Assembly (NCBI GenBank): GCA_015488875.1 | Contig: WFMX01000293.1 | Location: 1-6,339 of the forward strand | Origin: Campylobacterota bacterium | Lineage (GTDB): Bacteria; Campylobacterota; Campylobacteria; Campylobacterales; Sulfurovaceae | Length of the DNA stretch: 6,339 nt | Reading direction: 5' to 3' | Shown: positions 1 to 5,587 of the stretch, piece by piece | How the letters are laid out: each line of letters begins with the position of its first letter | How positions within the stretch are numbered: the first letter of the stretch is position 1 | Position numbers and translations under genes: made by a program | Notes under the pieces: generated by a model | Told to the model about the DNA's origin: nothing | Seen by the model: only the letters and a program-made list of their open reading frames with translations | Database searches by the model: none

Positions 1-10
1 ACTAGACCCT

Positions 11-28
11 ATTTCAAATCATTGAAAT
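11..28. repeat. Small AT-rich perfect hairpin downstream of ppiC
   Basis: ATTTCAA (11-17) and TTGAAAT (22-28) are exact inverted copies around a 4-nt loop. The hairpin starts a few nucleotides after the ppiC stop on the minus strand. The stem has only two G/C positions out of seven, and no T-run follows it on the minus strand inside the window. It is thus a possible weak 3' structure at the operon end, not a convincing intrinsic terminator. The window ends too soon to judge. Confidence 0.3.
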
Positions 29-30
29 TG

Positions 31-312
31 CTAATCCCTCTCTGTGATCTCTAGTAGATGATAGCCAAATTGGGTCTGTACTGGACCATGGACTACTCCC
101 ACCTCATCATTGAATACTACTTTGTCAAACTCTGGCACCATTTGACCTTGTGTAAATGTACCCAAATCACCACCCTTGACACCTGATGGGCAGAGTGATT
201 GATCTCTTGCTACCTCTTCGAATGTACTCTTGCCTGATACTATCTGCTCTTTTAGATCTAGGCATTTGGATTCGTCATTGACCAATATATGTCTTGCACT
301 TGCTGTTTTCAT
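31..312 (-). CDS. ppiC: Cytoplasmic parvulin-type peptidyl-prolyl cis-trans isomerase (PpiC)
   Basis: This 93-residue protein is a single parvulin (rotamase) domain that catalyses cis-trans isomerisation of Xaa-Pro bonds. Family signatures run along its whole length: ARHILV at residues 6-11, the core CPSG-x2-GGDLG at 41-51 followed by F53 and GQMVPEFD at 56-63, and GPVQTQFGYHLL at 76-87. Length and motif order match E. coli PpiC, which is also 93 residues as I recall it. There is no signal peptide or membrane anchor, so it should act in the cytoplasm, unlike SurA or PpiD. Its ATG overlaps the TGA of the upstream PP-loop gene by 4 nt (ATGA), and an AAGGA Shine-Dalgarno lies 5 nt before the start (318-322), inside that upstream gene. 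It is therefore probably translationally coupled as the last of a three-gene operon. The client protein is unknown. Identification of the family is secure. Confidence 0.95.
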   Translation of the reverse strand: MKTASARHILVNDESKCLDLKEQIVSGKSTFEEVARDQSLCPSGVKGGDLGTFTQGQMVPEFDKVVFNDEVGVVHGPVQTQFGYHLLEITERD

Positions 313-1313
313 ATCTTTCCTTTATTTTTAGTGGAGTTGAAAAAGTAGACTTGTGCCTCTTTTTTCTCTGCGAATGGTGAAATGCTGACAGTCTCATCAC
401 CCACCTCTATATCATAGCTCTCATTGGCACTACTTCTAGCGTATGTGATGGCTATCTTGGCAGCTAATGCTTTGTCACTCCCTGACACATCTCTGCCCAA
501 TAATGAAAGTGGACCAGCTATGGGTAGCTTGACTTTGATATATTTGTCGCTCACTATAGACTCCAACCCTTCGTTGTCCTCTTGGTTTCTACCTACTACT
601 AGCTTCGCACCATCTGGCAGTCTGAAGTGTCGTCCAAATTTGAGCAAATCTATCTCATCTACTGTGAGGTCATCATGAGCTATAAACTCTCGGATACGGT
701 CACTAAAATGCTCTTCAGTGAGTAGACATCCACCACCTGGACTCTCATAATCCTCCCAGCCATATTTGTCGGCTAGCTCCATCTGTCGCTCCCTAGAACG
801 ACCAGATATATCTAGTAGCTTCTCTCTATCTACCCAACCCTCTAGCTCTGGAGTGGTCTCCTCCATTAGCTTGGCTGACATGGGACGGAGTATGAGCTTA
901 TCGTCTCTATCTTCTGCAAGTTTAGTCACCTGCTTGATAGCCTCTACCCTCTGACTCATGGGTCGTTGTCCTATCACTTCGCCTGTGATGAGAAATGAAG
1001 CTTGGAACTTCTCCATCAAGCCTCTAGCTATCTTAAACATATAGCCATGACAATCTATGCAAGGATTGAAGTTTTTACCATATCCGTAGACTGGATCAAA
1101 GAGTATCTTTTGGATATACTCTTCACGCACATCTATCACTTCCATAGTAGCTCCTGCCTTTTGGGCTCTGCTACGCATCAACTCTGTGACATCTTTCGTG
1201 CCACCAAAGCCTGTCTTGATGTGTATCGCTACGACATCTATGCCCTGATCTGCTATAAGTTTGATAGCCAACATGCTGTCAAGCCCTCCGCTAAATAGTG
1301 CTAATGCTCTCAT
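309..1313 (-). CDS. PP-loop ATPase, predicted iron-sulfur tRNA thiouridine synthase (ThiI/MnmA-like)
   Basis: This 334-residue protein has an N-terminal PP-loop (SGGLDS, residues 8-13), which marks N-type ATP pyrophosphatases that adenylate their substrate. It is followed by NPCIDCH (83-89), which resembles the NPC-x2-CN motif of the tRNA 2-thiouridylase MnmA, then GEVIGQRPMSQ (111-121) and a distal conserved-looking Cys in PGGGC (192-196). The cysteines C85, C88 and C196 form the CxxC plus distal Cys pattern that holds a [4Fe-4S] cluster in TtuA/NcsA and in archaeal-type ThiI. The C-terminal part (about 220-334, with FGRHFRLPDG at 226-235) looks like the small NFACT-R_2-type RNA-binding domain seen in such proteins. 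There is no THUMP domain, no rhodanese domain and no argininosuccinate synthase signature. Predicted role is sulfur transfer to a tRNA uridine; which position is unknown. The ATG overlaps the TGA of the upstream Fe-S gene by 4 nt, and a purine-rich Shine-Dalgarno (AGGA, 1320-1323) precedes it. The PP-loop assignment is firm; the exact modification is inferred. Confidence 0.85.
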   Translation of the reverse strand: MRALALFSGGLDSMLAIKLIADQGIDVVAIHIKTGFGGTKDVTELMRSRAQKAGATMEVIDVREEYIQKILFDPVYGYGKNFNPCIDCHGYMFKIARGLMEKFQASFLITGEVIGQRPMSQRVEAIKQVTKLAEDRDDKLILRPMSAKLMEETTPELEGWVDREKLLDISGRSRERQMELADKYGWEDYESPGGGCLLTEEHFSDRIREFIAHDDLTVDEIDLLKFGRHFRLPDGAKLVVGRNQEDNEGLESIVSDKYIKVKLPIAGPLSLLGRDVSGSDKALAAKIAITYARSSANESYDIEVGDETVSISPFAEKKEAQVYFFNSTKNKGKI

Positions 1314-2611
1314 ACTCTATCCTCTCCTCTCAACGCTTCTGCTATCAACTCAATAGGGTTTTTAAATACCACATCTACATCCGCTTGGTGAAGCGAGTTG
1401 CCTATCTGCATACGACATGCACTACACTCTGCACTCACTATCTTTGCTCCTGTATCGGCTATCATTGCTGCTTTTGGTTTACCTGCTGCTTCGGCTAGAT
1501 GGTACTTCTCTGTCTGCATAGTCACCCCACCAAATCCACAACACCTATCGCTATCGCTCATCTCTGTAATAGTGTAGTTTTGAGATAGTAACGCCCTAGG
1601 CTCTTTGTAAATGTTTTGCACTTTTTTGGCATGACAAGCGTCATGGTATGTGATGGTTTCACTTAAGTTCTTGTCCTTTTTGGCAAGCCTCTCTTTGAGA
1701 TCAGTCTTTTGCTCTAGCCACTCTGTCGCCATAAATATCTTCTTGTTAAGCTCTGATGCTCTATATGCCCAATCTTGCATACCTTGATTGGTGAAAAACA
1801 CTTCCCAATCGTGGCTAATCATAGCACTACAAGTGGCCTCTGGTATGATGATGGCTTCTACACTATCTATAAAGCTCTCGAAATACTCTATATTTTTCTT
1901 GCTCAAAGTCTCTACTGTGTAAGTGTCGCCTGTGAAGTATGCAGGAGCAGAACAACAGAGCTGATCTTTGGGTATAAAAGCATCTATGCCTAGCTCATCT
2001 AGTATCTCCATAAGGCTATCACCTATGGTAGTATAGTTGTAGTTGGCTAGACAACCTATAAATATAGCTACCCTTCTCTTGCCACCGCTATTTGTCTCCT
2101 CTGGATAAGTGTTTAGAAAGCTTGTCTTGCTTAGTGATGGCAAGAGTCTTCCACTCTTGATGATAGGCATCTTAAACCTAGGTATCATTCCACCTCTTTT
2201 GGTATCTTCACTAAATCCACAAGTACGAAATGTATATCCGAGCTTCATCATCAAATCCATCAACCATCTATGACGCAGTAGCGTAAAGAAGAGTCTCTTG
2301 AACCACGCTATACCAAACTTCTCTGCTATATCTGCTCTCACCTCTTCTATCACCATATCGGTAGGCAGAGAGTTTGGGCATACATCAGTACATGCTGTGC
2401 AGAGAAAACAGGTCTCAAATATATCTTTAGCGTTTTTGTCCAACTCCAATTGACCTCGCTGATATGCACCTAAGAGATCTATAAATCCCCTAGGCGATGT
2501 CACCTCGTCAGGATTGATCTGATGTATAGTGCAGACAGGTATACATTTGCCGCACTTGATGCACTCATCACTAGTCTTACTAAAGTTGAAGATATCTTCA
2601 GGTTCTTTCAA
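1310..2611 (-). CDS. (Fe-S)-binding oxidoreductase subunit, GlcF/GlpC-like with two CCG domains
   Basis: This 433-residue protein carries two 4Fe-4S ferredoxin motifs near the N-terminus (C17, C20, C23, C27 and C68, C71, C74, C78). Two cysteine-rich CCG domains follow: C187 with C219-C220 and C261, then C326 with C357-C358 and C396/C399 (DRCCGFGG). This order is that of GlcF (glycolate oxidase iron-sulfur subunit), GlpC and the HdrD/LutA group, which pass electrons from a flavin dehydrogenase to quinone or a heterodisulfide-like site. No membrane helix is evident. No flavin dehydrogenase partner (GlcD or similar) lies in the window, so the substrate is unknown. The start is TTG at 2609-2611: no ATG or GTG occurs between it and the in-frame TGA at 2660-2662, and AAGGA sits 7 nt before it. 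It heads a three-gene operon behind an extended -10 promoter. It could be annotated as GlcF, but that name would over-state the evidence. Confidence 0.9.
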   Translation of the reverse strand: MKEPEDIFNFSKTSDECIKCGKCIPVCTIHQINPDEVTSPRGFIDLLGAYQRGQLELDKNAKDIFETCFLCTACTDVCPNSLPTDMVIEEVRADIAEKFGIAWFKRLFFTLLRHRWLMDLMMKLGYTFRTCGFSEDTKRGGMIPRFKMPIIKSGRLLPSLSKTSFLNTYPEETNSGGKRRVAIFIGCLANYNYTTIGDSLMEILDELGIDAFIPKDQLCCSAPAYFTGDTYTVETLSKKNIEYFESFIDSVEAIIIPEATCSAMISHDWEVFFTNQGMQDWAYRASELNKKIFMATEWLEQKTDLKERLAKKDKNLSETITYHDACHAKKVQNIYKEPRALLSQNYTITEMSDSDRCCGFGGVTMQTEKYHLAEAAGKPKAAMIADTGAKIVSAECSACRMQIGNSLHQADVDVVFKNPIELIAEALRGEDRV

Positions 2612-2640
2612 AATATAGTCCTTGCAAAATATAGTCCTTG
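2609..2640 (-). repeat. Perfect tandem duplication of a 16-bp RBS plus TTG start unit
   Basis: The unit CAAAATATAGTCCTTG occurs twice with no gap or mismatch (2609-2624 and 2625-2640). Read on the minus strand, each copy gives CAAGGACTATATTTTG, that is AAGGA, a 7-nt spacer and TTG. The downstream copy starts the Fe-S protein. The upstream copy points to a 9-codon frame (TTG at 2625-2627, stop TGA at 2598-2600) that overlaps the real start in another frame. This supports the TTG start and shows recent local slippage or duplication. Confidence 0.9.
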
Positions 2641-2653
2641 ATTTGATAGTGCG

Positions 2654-2662
2654 ATTATATCA
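2654..2662 (-). promoter_or_regulatory. Extended -10 promoter for the Fe-S / PP-loop / ppiC operon
   Basis: On the minus strand the sequence TGATATAAT is an exact TATAAT hexamer preceded by TGn, the extended -10 form. No good -35 hexamer lies at the usual distance; weak or absent -35 elements are common for the vegetative sigma factor in Campylobacterota. Transcription would start near 2647, leaving a leader of about 36 nt before the TTG at 2611 that contains the tandem RBS repeat. The position, in the only sizeable gap and just upstream of the left operon, supports the call. Prediction only. Confidence 0.65.
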
Positions 2663-2766
2663 TTTTGAGTTTAGATATGCCCTTTGTTGATGATAGGAGA
2701 TGGAGAATTATCTATTTTCTTTGGCGAAAGCAGAGGCGTTCATATCTTGACCTCATTACAATCCGA

Positions 2767-2800
2767 CCTCGGCTGAGATGTAACCGTGTTGCAGTCGAGG
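2767..2800. repeat. 9-bp inverted repeat (CCTCGGCTG / CAGTCGAGG)
   Basis: CCTCGGCTG (2767-2775) can pair with CAGTCGAGG (2792-2800) along all nine positions when the plus strand is read as RNA, with one G-U pair in the stem and a 16-nt loop. The stem is GC-rich in a region that is otherwise AT-rich. On the minus strand the same position is a C-A mismatch, which would favour the plus strand if this acts as RNA. No U-run follows, so it is not an intrinsic terminator. Function unknown. Confidence 0.5.
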
Positions 2801-2817
2801 GCGAACGGTCACTATGC

Positions 2818-2862
2818 GGGGACACAGCTTTCATTCGCTTCGCTCATAAAACCAATGTCCCC
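2818..2862. repeat. Inverted repeat GGGGACA...TGTCCCC, possible mobile-element terminus or REP-like unit
   Basis: GGGGACA (2818-2824) and TGTCCCC (2856-2862) are exact inverted copies 31 nt apart. The stem can be extended inward, with mismatches, by a G-C pair and three T-A pairs. The loop holds two tandem TTCGC units (2835-2844 region). Such an arrangement fits a small REP-like or MITE-like unit. It follows the end of the right-hand operon on the minus strand and could also act as an mRNA 3' structure, though no T-tract follows on either strand. Confidence 0.55.
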
Positions 2863-2905
2863 TAACTGTATCGTTTCTAGACTAGGCTACTCCTGACTCT
2901 ATCTT

Positions 2906-3364
2906 TTAAGGCTTCTTTTTTTTGAGTAGCTTTTTGTTTTCTGGATTGCTTAGTAGAGCTTCCATGGATCTAGCAGAGTCTACTATATCTGTCTCTGGCT
3001 TCTCCTCAGATGGTCTACTTATATTTATACTTATCGGATACTCTCCTACAAATACCTGCTTGATAGATAGTAGTGGTAGTGTCACCAATGCACCGAAGTT
3101 ATCTTCTCCGAAACCAGCTTCAAAGCTGAAGTATCCATCTTCAAGTTTTGATGACTCATATGTGTATCCTGTCAGGATGAGGAGAACTGTAGCACCAAAT
3201 CCATCGGATATATCTTTGGGCAACTCGGGATCAAAGTTGAGATACTCTGTCTCGCAAGCTACAGCAAACTCTTGATTGTTTTCAAAAAGGAACTCTATGG
3301 TATTGGCTAGATGAGAAGTTATCAGCTTTTGATAATCTTTTGACTGAAATAGATCGCTCTGCAT
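2906..3364 (-). CDS. Uncharacterised 152-residue protein with SspB-like core (possible ClpXP adaptor)
   Basis: I do not recognise this as a named family by whole-length identity. The region 75-115 (EDGYFSFEAGFGE...LVTLPLLSIKQVF) lines up by eye with the core of SspB, where the E. coli protein has a strand with FNARFGG, then VSVPLAAVLAIY. The N-terminal helix (residues about 11-30) and the hydrophobic strand at 58-66 also fall in the same order. After the core comes a charged, probably flexible tail (117-152) ending in LLKKKKP, as in SspB, where a disordered tail carries the ClpX-docking motif; no clear docking motif is visible here. No signal peptide or membrane segment is present. The ATG lies 3 nt after the stop of the PabC-like gene, with AGGA (3373-3376) inside that gene's end. 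It is the last gene of the right operon. An A8 run near the 3' end could slip. The coding call is strong; the adaptor role is a hypothesis. Confidence 0.8.
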   Translation of the reverse strand: MQSDLFQSKDYQKLITSHLANTIEFLFENNQEFAVACETEYLNFDPELPKDISDGFGATVLLILTGYTYESSKLEDGYFSFEAGFGEDNFGALVTLPLLSIKQVFVGEYPISINISRPSEEKPETDIVDSARSMEALLSNPENKKLLKKKKP

Positions 3365-3367
3365 GTT

Positions 3368-3991
3368 TTATGTCCTATTAAGATGTTGTCTGCTTGAGTT
3401 GTCCACCATCAAACAGTCTATATTTACAATTTTGAATTTTATCATAGCATTCATTATAGCAAAGTGTTCATAATCTGATATATCATTTTTATTTATATCA
3501 TGTGTAGATAAGAAACCATTATCTAGCAACCTTTGACGAGTTGTGCCCTCTAGCAGAGGAGTTTTAGGAGTATACCATCTTCCATCTTTTGAAAATGCTA
3601 CATTGGCTATAGTGGTATCTGTGATGAGTCCATCTCTCACTATCAGCAGATCGTCATAGTCCATATGTGGTAGAAGCAGACTATCTAGCTTTGTACGATC
3701 TGCATATTTGTACCTATATTCTATGTCGCTATCCACCACAGCAATTCGTCCTATCTCTCTAGGGGTGTATGGTATATACTCTACGGATTCTATATCTCTG
3801 CCATATATTACTCTACAACGATACCTAGCACTATCAGGAGGCGAGATGAGGTCAAGCAAATTTATCTCGTTATCCATACCATGCAACTCTTTTCGACTTC
3901 TATTTAATCGCCTGTTGTGATAGATAATATTCTCAACTTTCCCTGATACTATAGATATAGTCTCTAGCAACAGTGGGGAGGCACTACTCAT
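3368..3991 (-). CDS. Short class IV PLP-dependent aminotransferase/lyase (PabC-like)
   Basis: This 207-residue protein has the class IV aminotransferase layout: LLETISIVSGKVENIIYHNRRL at the start (substrate and fold region, 8-29), a candidate PLP-binding lysine K95 in YRYKYADR, the segment DDLLIVRDGLITDTTIAN (113-130) in which D125 stands where the family often has Glu, and TPLLEGTTRQRLL (144-156) before the last domain. It is shorter than E. coli PabC (about 269 residues). Short forms like this are usual, as I recall, in Campylobacterota. The likely reaction is conversion of 4-amino-4-deoxychorismate to 4-aminobenzoate plus pyruvate for folate synthesis. Branched-chain or D-amino-acid transaminase activity cannot be excluded from sequence. 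No PabA/PabB genes are in view. The ATG overlaps the end of cysK by 8 nt and has no strong Shine-Dalgarno, which suggests translation by coupling to cysK. Confidence 0.85.
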   Translation of the reverse strand: MSSASPLLLETISIVSGKVENIIYHNRRLNRSRKELHGMDNEINLLDLISPPDSARYRCRVIYGRDIESVEYIPYTPREIGRIAVVDSDIEYRYKYADRTKLDSLLLPHMDYDDLLIVRDGLITDTTIANVAFSKDGRWYTPKTPLLEGTTRQRLLDNGFLSTHDINKNDISDYEHFAIMNAMIKFKIVNIDCLMVDNSSRQHLNRT

Positions 3992-4904
3992 CGAAAAGTT
4001 CTGTCGATAGGTATCTCTCTGCTGTATCGCATAGTATAGTGACTATGGTTTTGCCTCTGTTTTCTTTGCGTGAAGCTACATCAAATGCCGCTTGGAGATT
4101 GGCTCCTGATGATATGCCGACTAAAAGCCCCTCTTCTCTAGCTACTCTTTGTGCCATGTGAAAAGCATCATCATTGCTGACAGTCACCACTTCATCAAAT
4201 ATCTTGATATCTAGTATGGCTGGTACAAAACCTGCACCGATACCTTGTATCTTATGTGGTCCTGCTTTGCCCTGGCTAAGTATAGGTGAATTGCTAGGCT
4301 CTACTGCCACTGATTTGAGATGAGGTAATTTCTGTTTCAATACATCAGAAGTCCCCATTATGGTACCTCCAGTACCTACAGAAGCCACGAAGAAATCCAA
4401 CTCACCAGCAGTATCATCATATATCTCTATGGCAGTTGTCTTTCTGTGTATATCTGGATTGTTTGGGTTTTGAAATTGGTGAAGCACTATGGCATCATCT
4501 AAGCTTTTTTGTAATTCATGTGCCTTGTTGATCGCTGCACCCATACCTCCTGATGCAGGAGTCAACACTAGCTCTGCACCTAGATACTTCAGCAACTTGC
4601 GTCTCTCTATACTCATAGATTCTGGCATGGTCAGTATCAATTTCAACCCTTTGGAGGCACATATCGCAGCCAATCCTATGCCTGTATTGCCACTCGTAGG
4701 CTCTATGATAGTCGTACTCTCTATGATGCTACCATCTGCTATCGCCTCCTCTATCATGTTTAGTGCTATGCGATCTTTGACTGAGCTTGTAGGGTTCATA
4801 AACTCGCACTTGCCAAGTATAGTAGCTCCGCTTTCCTTGGAGAGTCTGTTGAGTCTCACTAATGGTGTATTGCCTACTAGGTCTGCTATGGAGTTGGCTA
4901 TCAT
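3984..4904 (-). CDS. cysK: Cysteine synthase A (O-acetylserine sulfhydrylase)
   Basis: This 306-residue cytoplasmic PLP enzyme makes cysteine from O-acetylserine and sulfide. GNTPLVRL (11-18) opens the fold. The PLP lysine is K43 in SSVKDR. The substrate-binding loop is PTSGNTG (69-75). QFQNPNNPDIHRKTT (143-157) is the CysK-type segment, GTGGT (177-181) binds the PLP phosphate, KIQGIGAGFVP (218-228) is the conserved 220s loop, SSGAN is at 265-269, and ERYLSTELF (296-304) closes the protein as in CysK. Length is usual for the family, and it looks intact. The ATG shares 4 nt (ATGA, 4901-4904) with the stop of the carbonic anhydrase gene, and AAGGA lies 6 nt upstream (4911-4915). In a sulfur-rich habitat this would be the direct entry of sulfide into organic sulfur. 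CysM is the alternative, but the NPNNPDIH segment and the C-terminus favour CysK. Confidence 0.95.
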   Translation of the reverse strand: MIANSIADLVGNTPLVRLNRLSKESGATILGKCEFMNPTSSVKDRIALNMIEEAIADGSIIESTTIIEPTSGNTGIGLAAICASKGLKLILTMPESMSIERRKLLKYLGAELVLTPASGGMGAAINKAHELQKSLDDAIVLHQFQNPNNPDIHRKTTAIEIYDDTAGELDFFVASVGTGGTIMGTSDVLKQKLPHLKSVAVEPSNSPILSQGKAGPHKIQGIGAGFVPAILDIKIFDEVVTVSNDDAFHMAQRVAREEGLLVGISSGANLQAAFDVASRKENRGKTIVTILCDTAERYLSTELFDE

Positions 4905-5584
4905 CTTTTATCCTTTTTCTTTCCTAATATATCTTTCGCCTCTTGTGCTAAAGGTCTAAACTCATACGCTTCATCATCATAACACTCTATGATACCACTT
5001 TGCATGTCATAGTACCAGCCATGCAAAAATACTTTTCCCTCATCTACTCGTCTCTTGACGGCAGGATATGTCAATAGATTTTCGAGCTGAAATATCACAG
5101 AAACCTTTTCTGTATATCTCAATAGTTTCTCTTTGTCATTTTTGTTTTCGCTCATCATAGCCACCTTTTTGGGTGCTTCTCCTAGCTCTAGCCACTTGAT
5201 GGTATGTATGTTTTCATCTGTTTTTGGTATATCTTTATATAGGGCAGCGATAGCTCCACAGTCTGAGTGACCACAGACTATGATATCGGTCAGACCCAAT
5301 ACGCTGATAGCATACTCTATGGCTGATGCTGTGGCATGGTAGTTGTCATTTGGCTGATAGGGAGCTACGAAGTTTCCTATATTTCTGATGATGAAGAGGT
5401 CTCCTGGTTTGCTATCTGTGATCATGGCTGGCATGACTCTGGAGTCGCTACACCCTATGAAGAGTGCTTTTGGATCTTGTCCATCTTCGTAGAGACTGTT
5501 AAATCTACTCTCATTTTGCTTGAACTTGACAGAGCGAAACTTCTCATGCCCTTTTGCAAACTCTTGTATCTTTTGGTCTGGCAT
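4901..5584 (-). CDS. can: Beta-class carbonic anhydrase
   Basis: This 227-residue zinc enzyme interconverts CO2 and bicarbonate. The beta-class signature is complete: C45 with the D47/R49 dyad in CSDSRV, and H106 and C109 in HSDCGA, giving the Cys-His-Cys zinc site. The segment IIRNIGNFVAPY (65-76) and HATASAIEYAISVLG (83-97) are also typical. LHGWYYDMQSGIIECYD (187-203) is the usual C-terminal signature. No signal peptide is seen, so the enzyme should be cytoplasmic. The start ATG lies 3 nt after the pyrC stop, and its AGGAGG Shine-Dalgarno (5593-5598, 8-nt spacing) is inside the last codons of pyrC. In this operon it could supply bicarbonate for carbamoyl phosphate, and so for pyrimidines, or for carboxylation in an autotroph; that link is inference. 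The symbol is given by class; cynT would be an equally common label. Confidence 0.95.
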   Translation of the reverse strand: MPDQKIQEFAKGHEKFRSVKFKQNESRFNSLYEDGQDPKALFIGCSDSRVMPAMITDSKPGDLFIIRNIGNFVAPYQPNDNYHATASAIEYAISVLGLTDIIVCGHSDCGAIAALYKDIPKTDENIHTIKWLELGEAPKKVAMMSENKNDKEKLLRYTEKVSVIFQLENLLTYPAVKRRVDEGKVFLHGWYYDMQSGIIECYDDEAYEFRPLAQEAKDILGKKKDKR

Positions 5585-5587
5585 ACT

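Larger units (their letters stand above)
2663..2905. other. Gene-free gap with GC-richer patch, probable remnant of a mobile or repeat element
   Basis: The gap between the two operons (2612-2905) holds no convincing coding sequence. Its middle part (2761-2820) is about 60% GC by direct count, well above the flanking genes, and it contains two inverted repeats (2767-2800 and 2818-2862). The ends GGGGACA and TGTCCCC, together with the tandem TTCGC units between them, recall short repeats found beside REP-associated (IS200-like) transposases. That comparison is from memory and no transposase gene is present. I see no tRNA, rRNA or riboswitch in the stretch. Confidence 0.45.

Noticed and set aside
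424..1498. Several plus-strand open frames opposite the PP-loop and Fe-S genes
   Set aside because: All are antisense to strongly supported genes, lack ribosome sites of note and show low-complexity Ser/Leu or Cys/Tyr composition.
2665..2865. A 66-codon plus-strand open frame in the intergenic gap
   Set aside because: It runs through both inverted repeats and antisense to the promoter, has no good ribosome site, and its product is rich in Arg with no recognisable domain. Its end is formed by the TGTCCCC repeat arm, so it is most likely chance.
2663..2905. tRNA, CRISPR array or riboswitch in the only large gap
   Set aside because: No TPsiC-like arm or CCA-type acceptor, no repeated spacer unit and no known aptamer core could be traced; only the two inverted repeats are supported.
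2886..2930. GCTACTC (2886-2892) and GAGTAGC (2924-2930) as a terminator for the right operon
   Set aside because: The arms are exact but separated by 31 nt, one arm lies inside the coding sequence, and no T-run follows on the minus strand.
4489..4959. Long plus-strand open frame opposite cysK and the carbonic anhydrase gene
   Set aside because: It is antisense to two clear enzyme genes with full motifs; its composition is that of a shadow frame of a minus-strand gene and it has no domain of its own.
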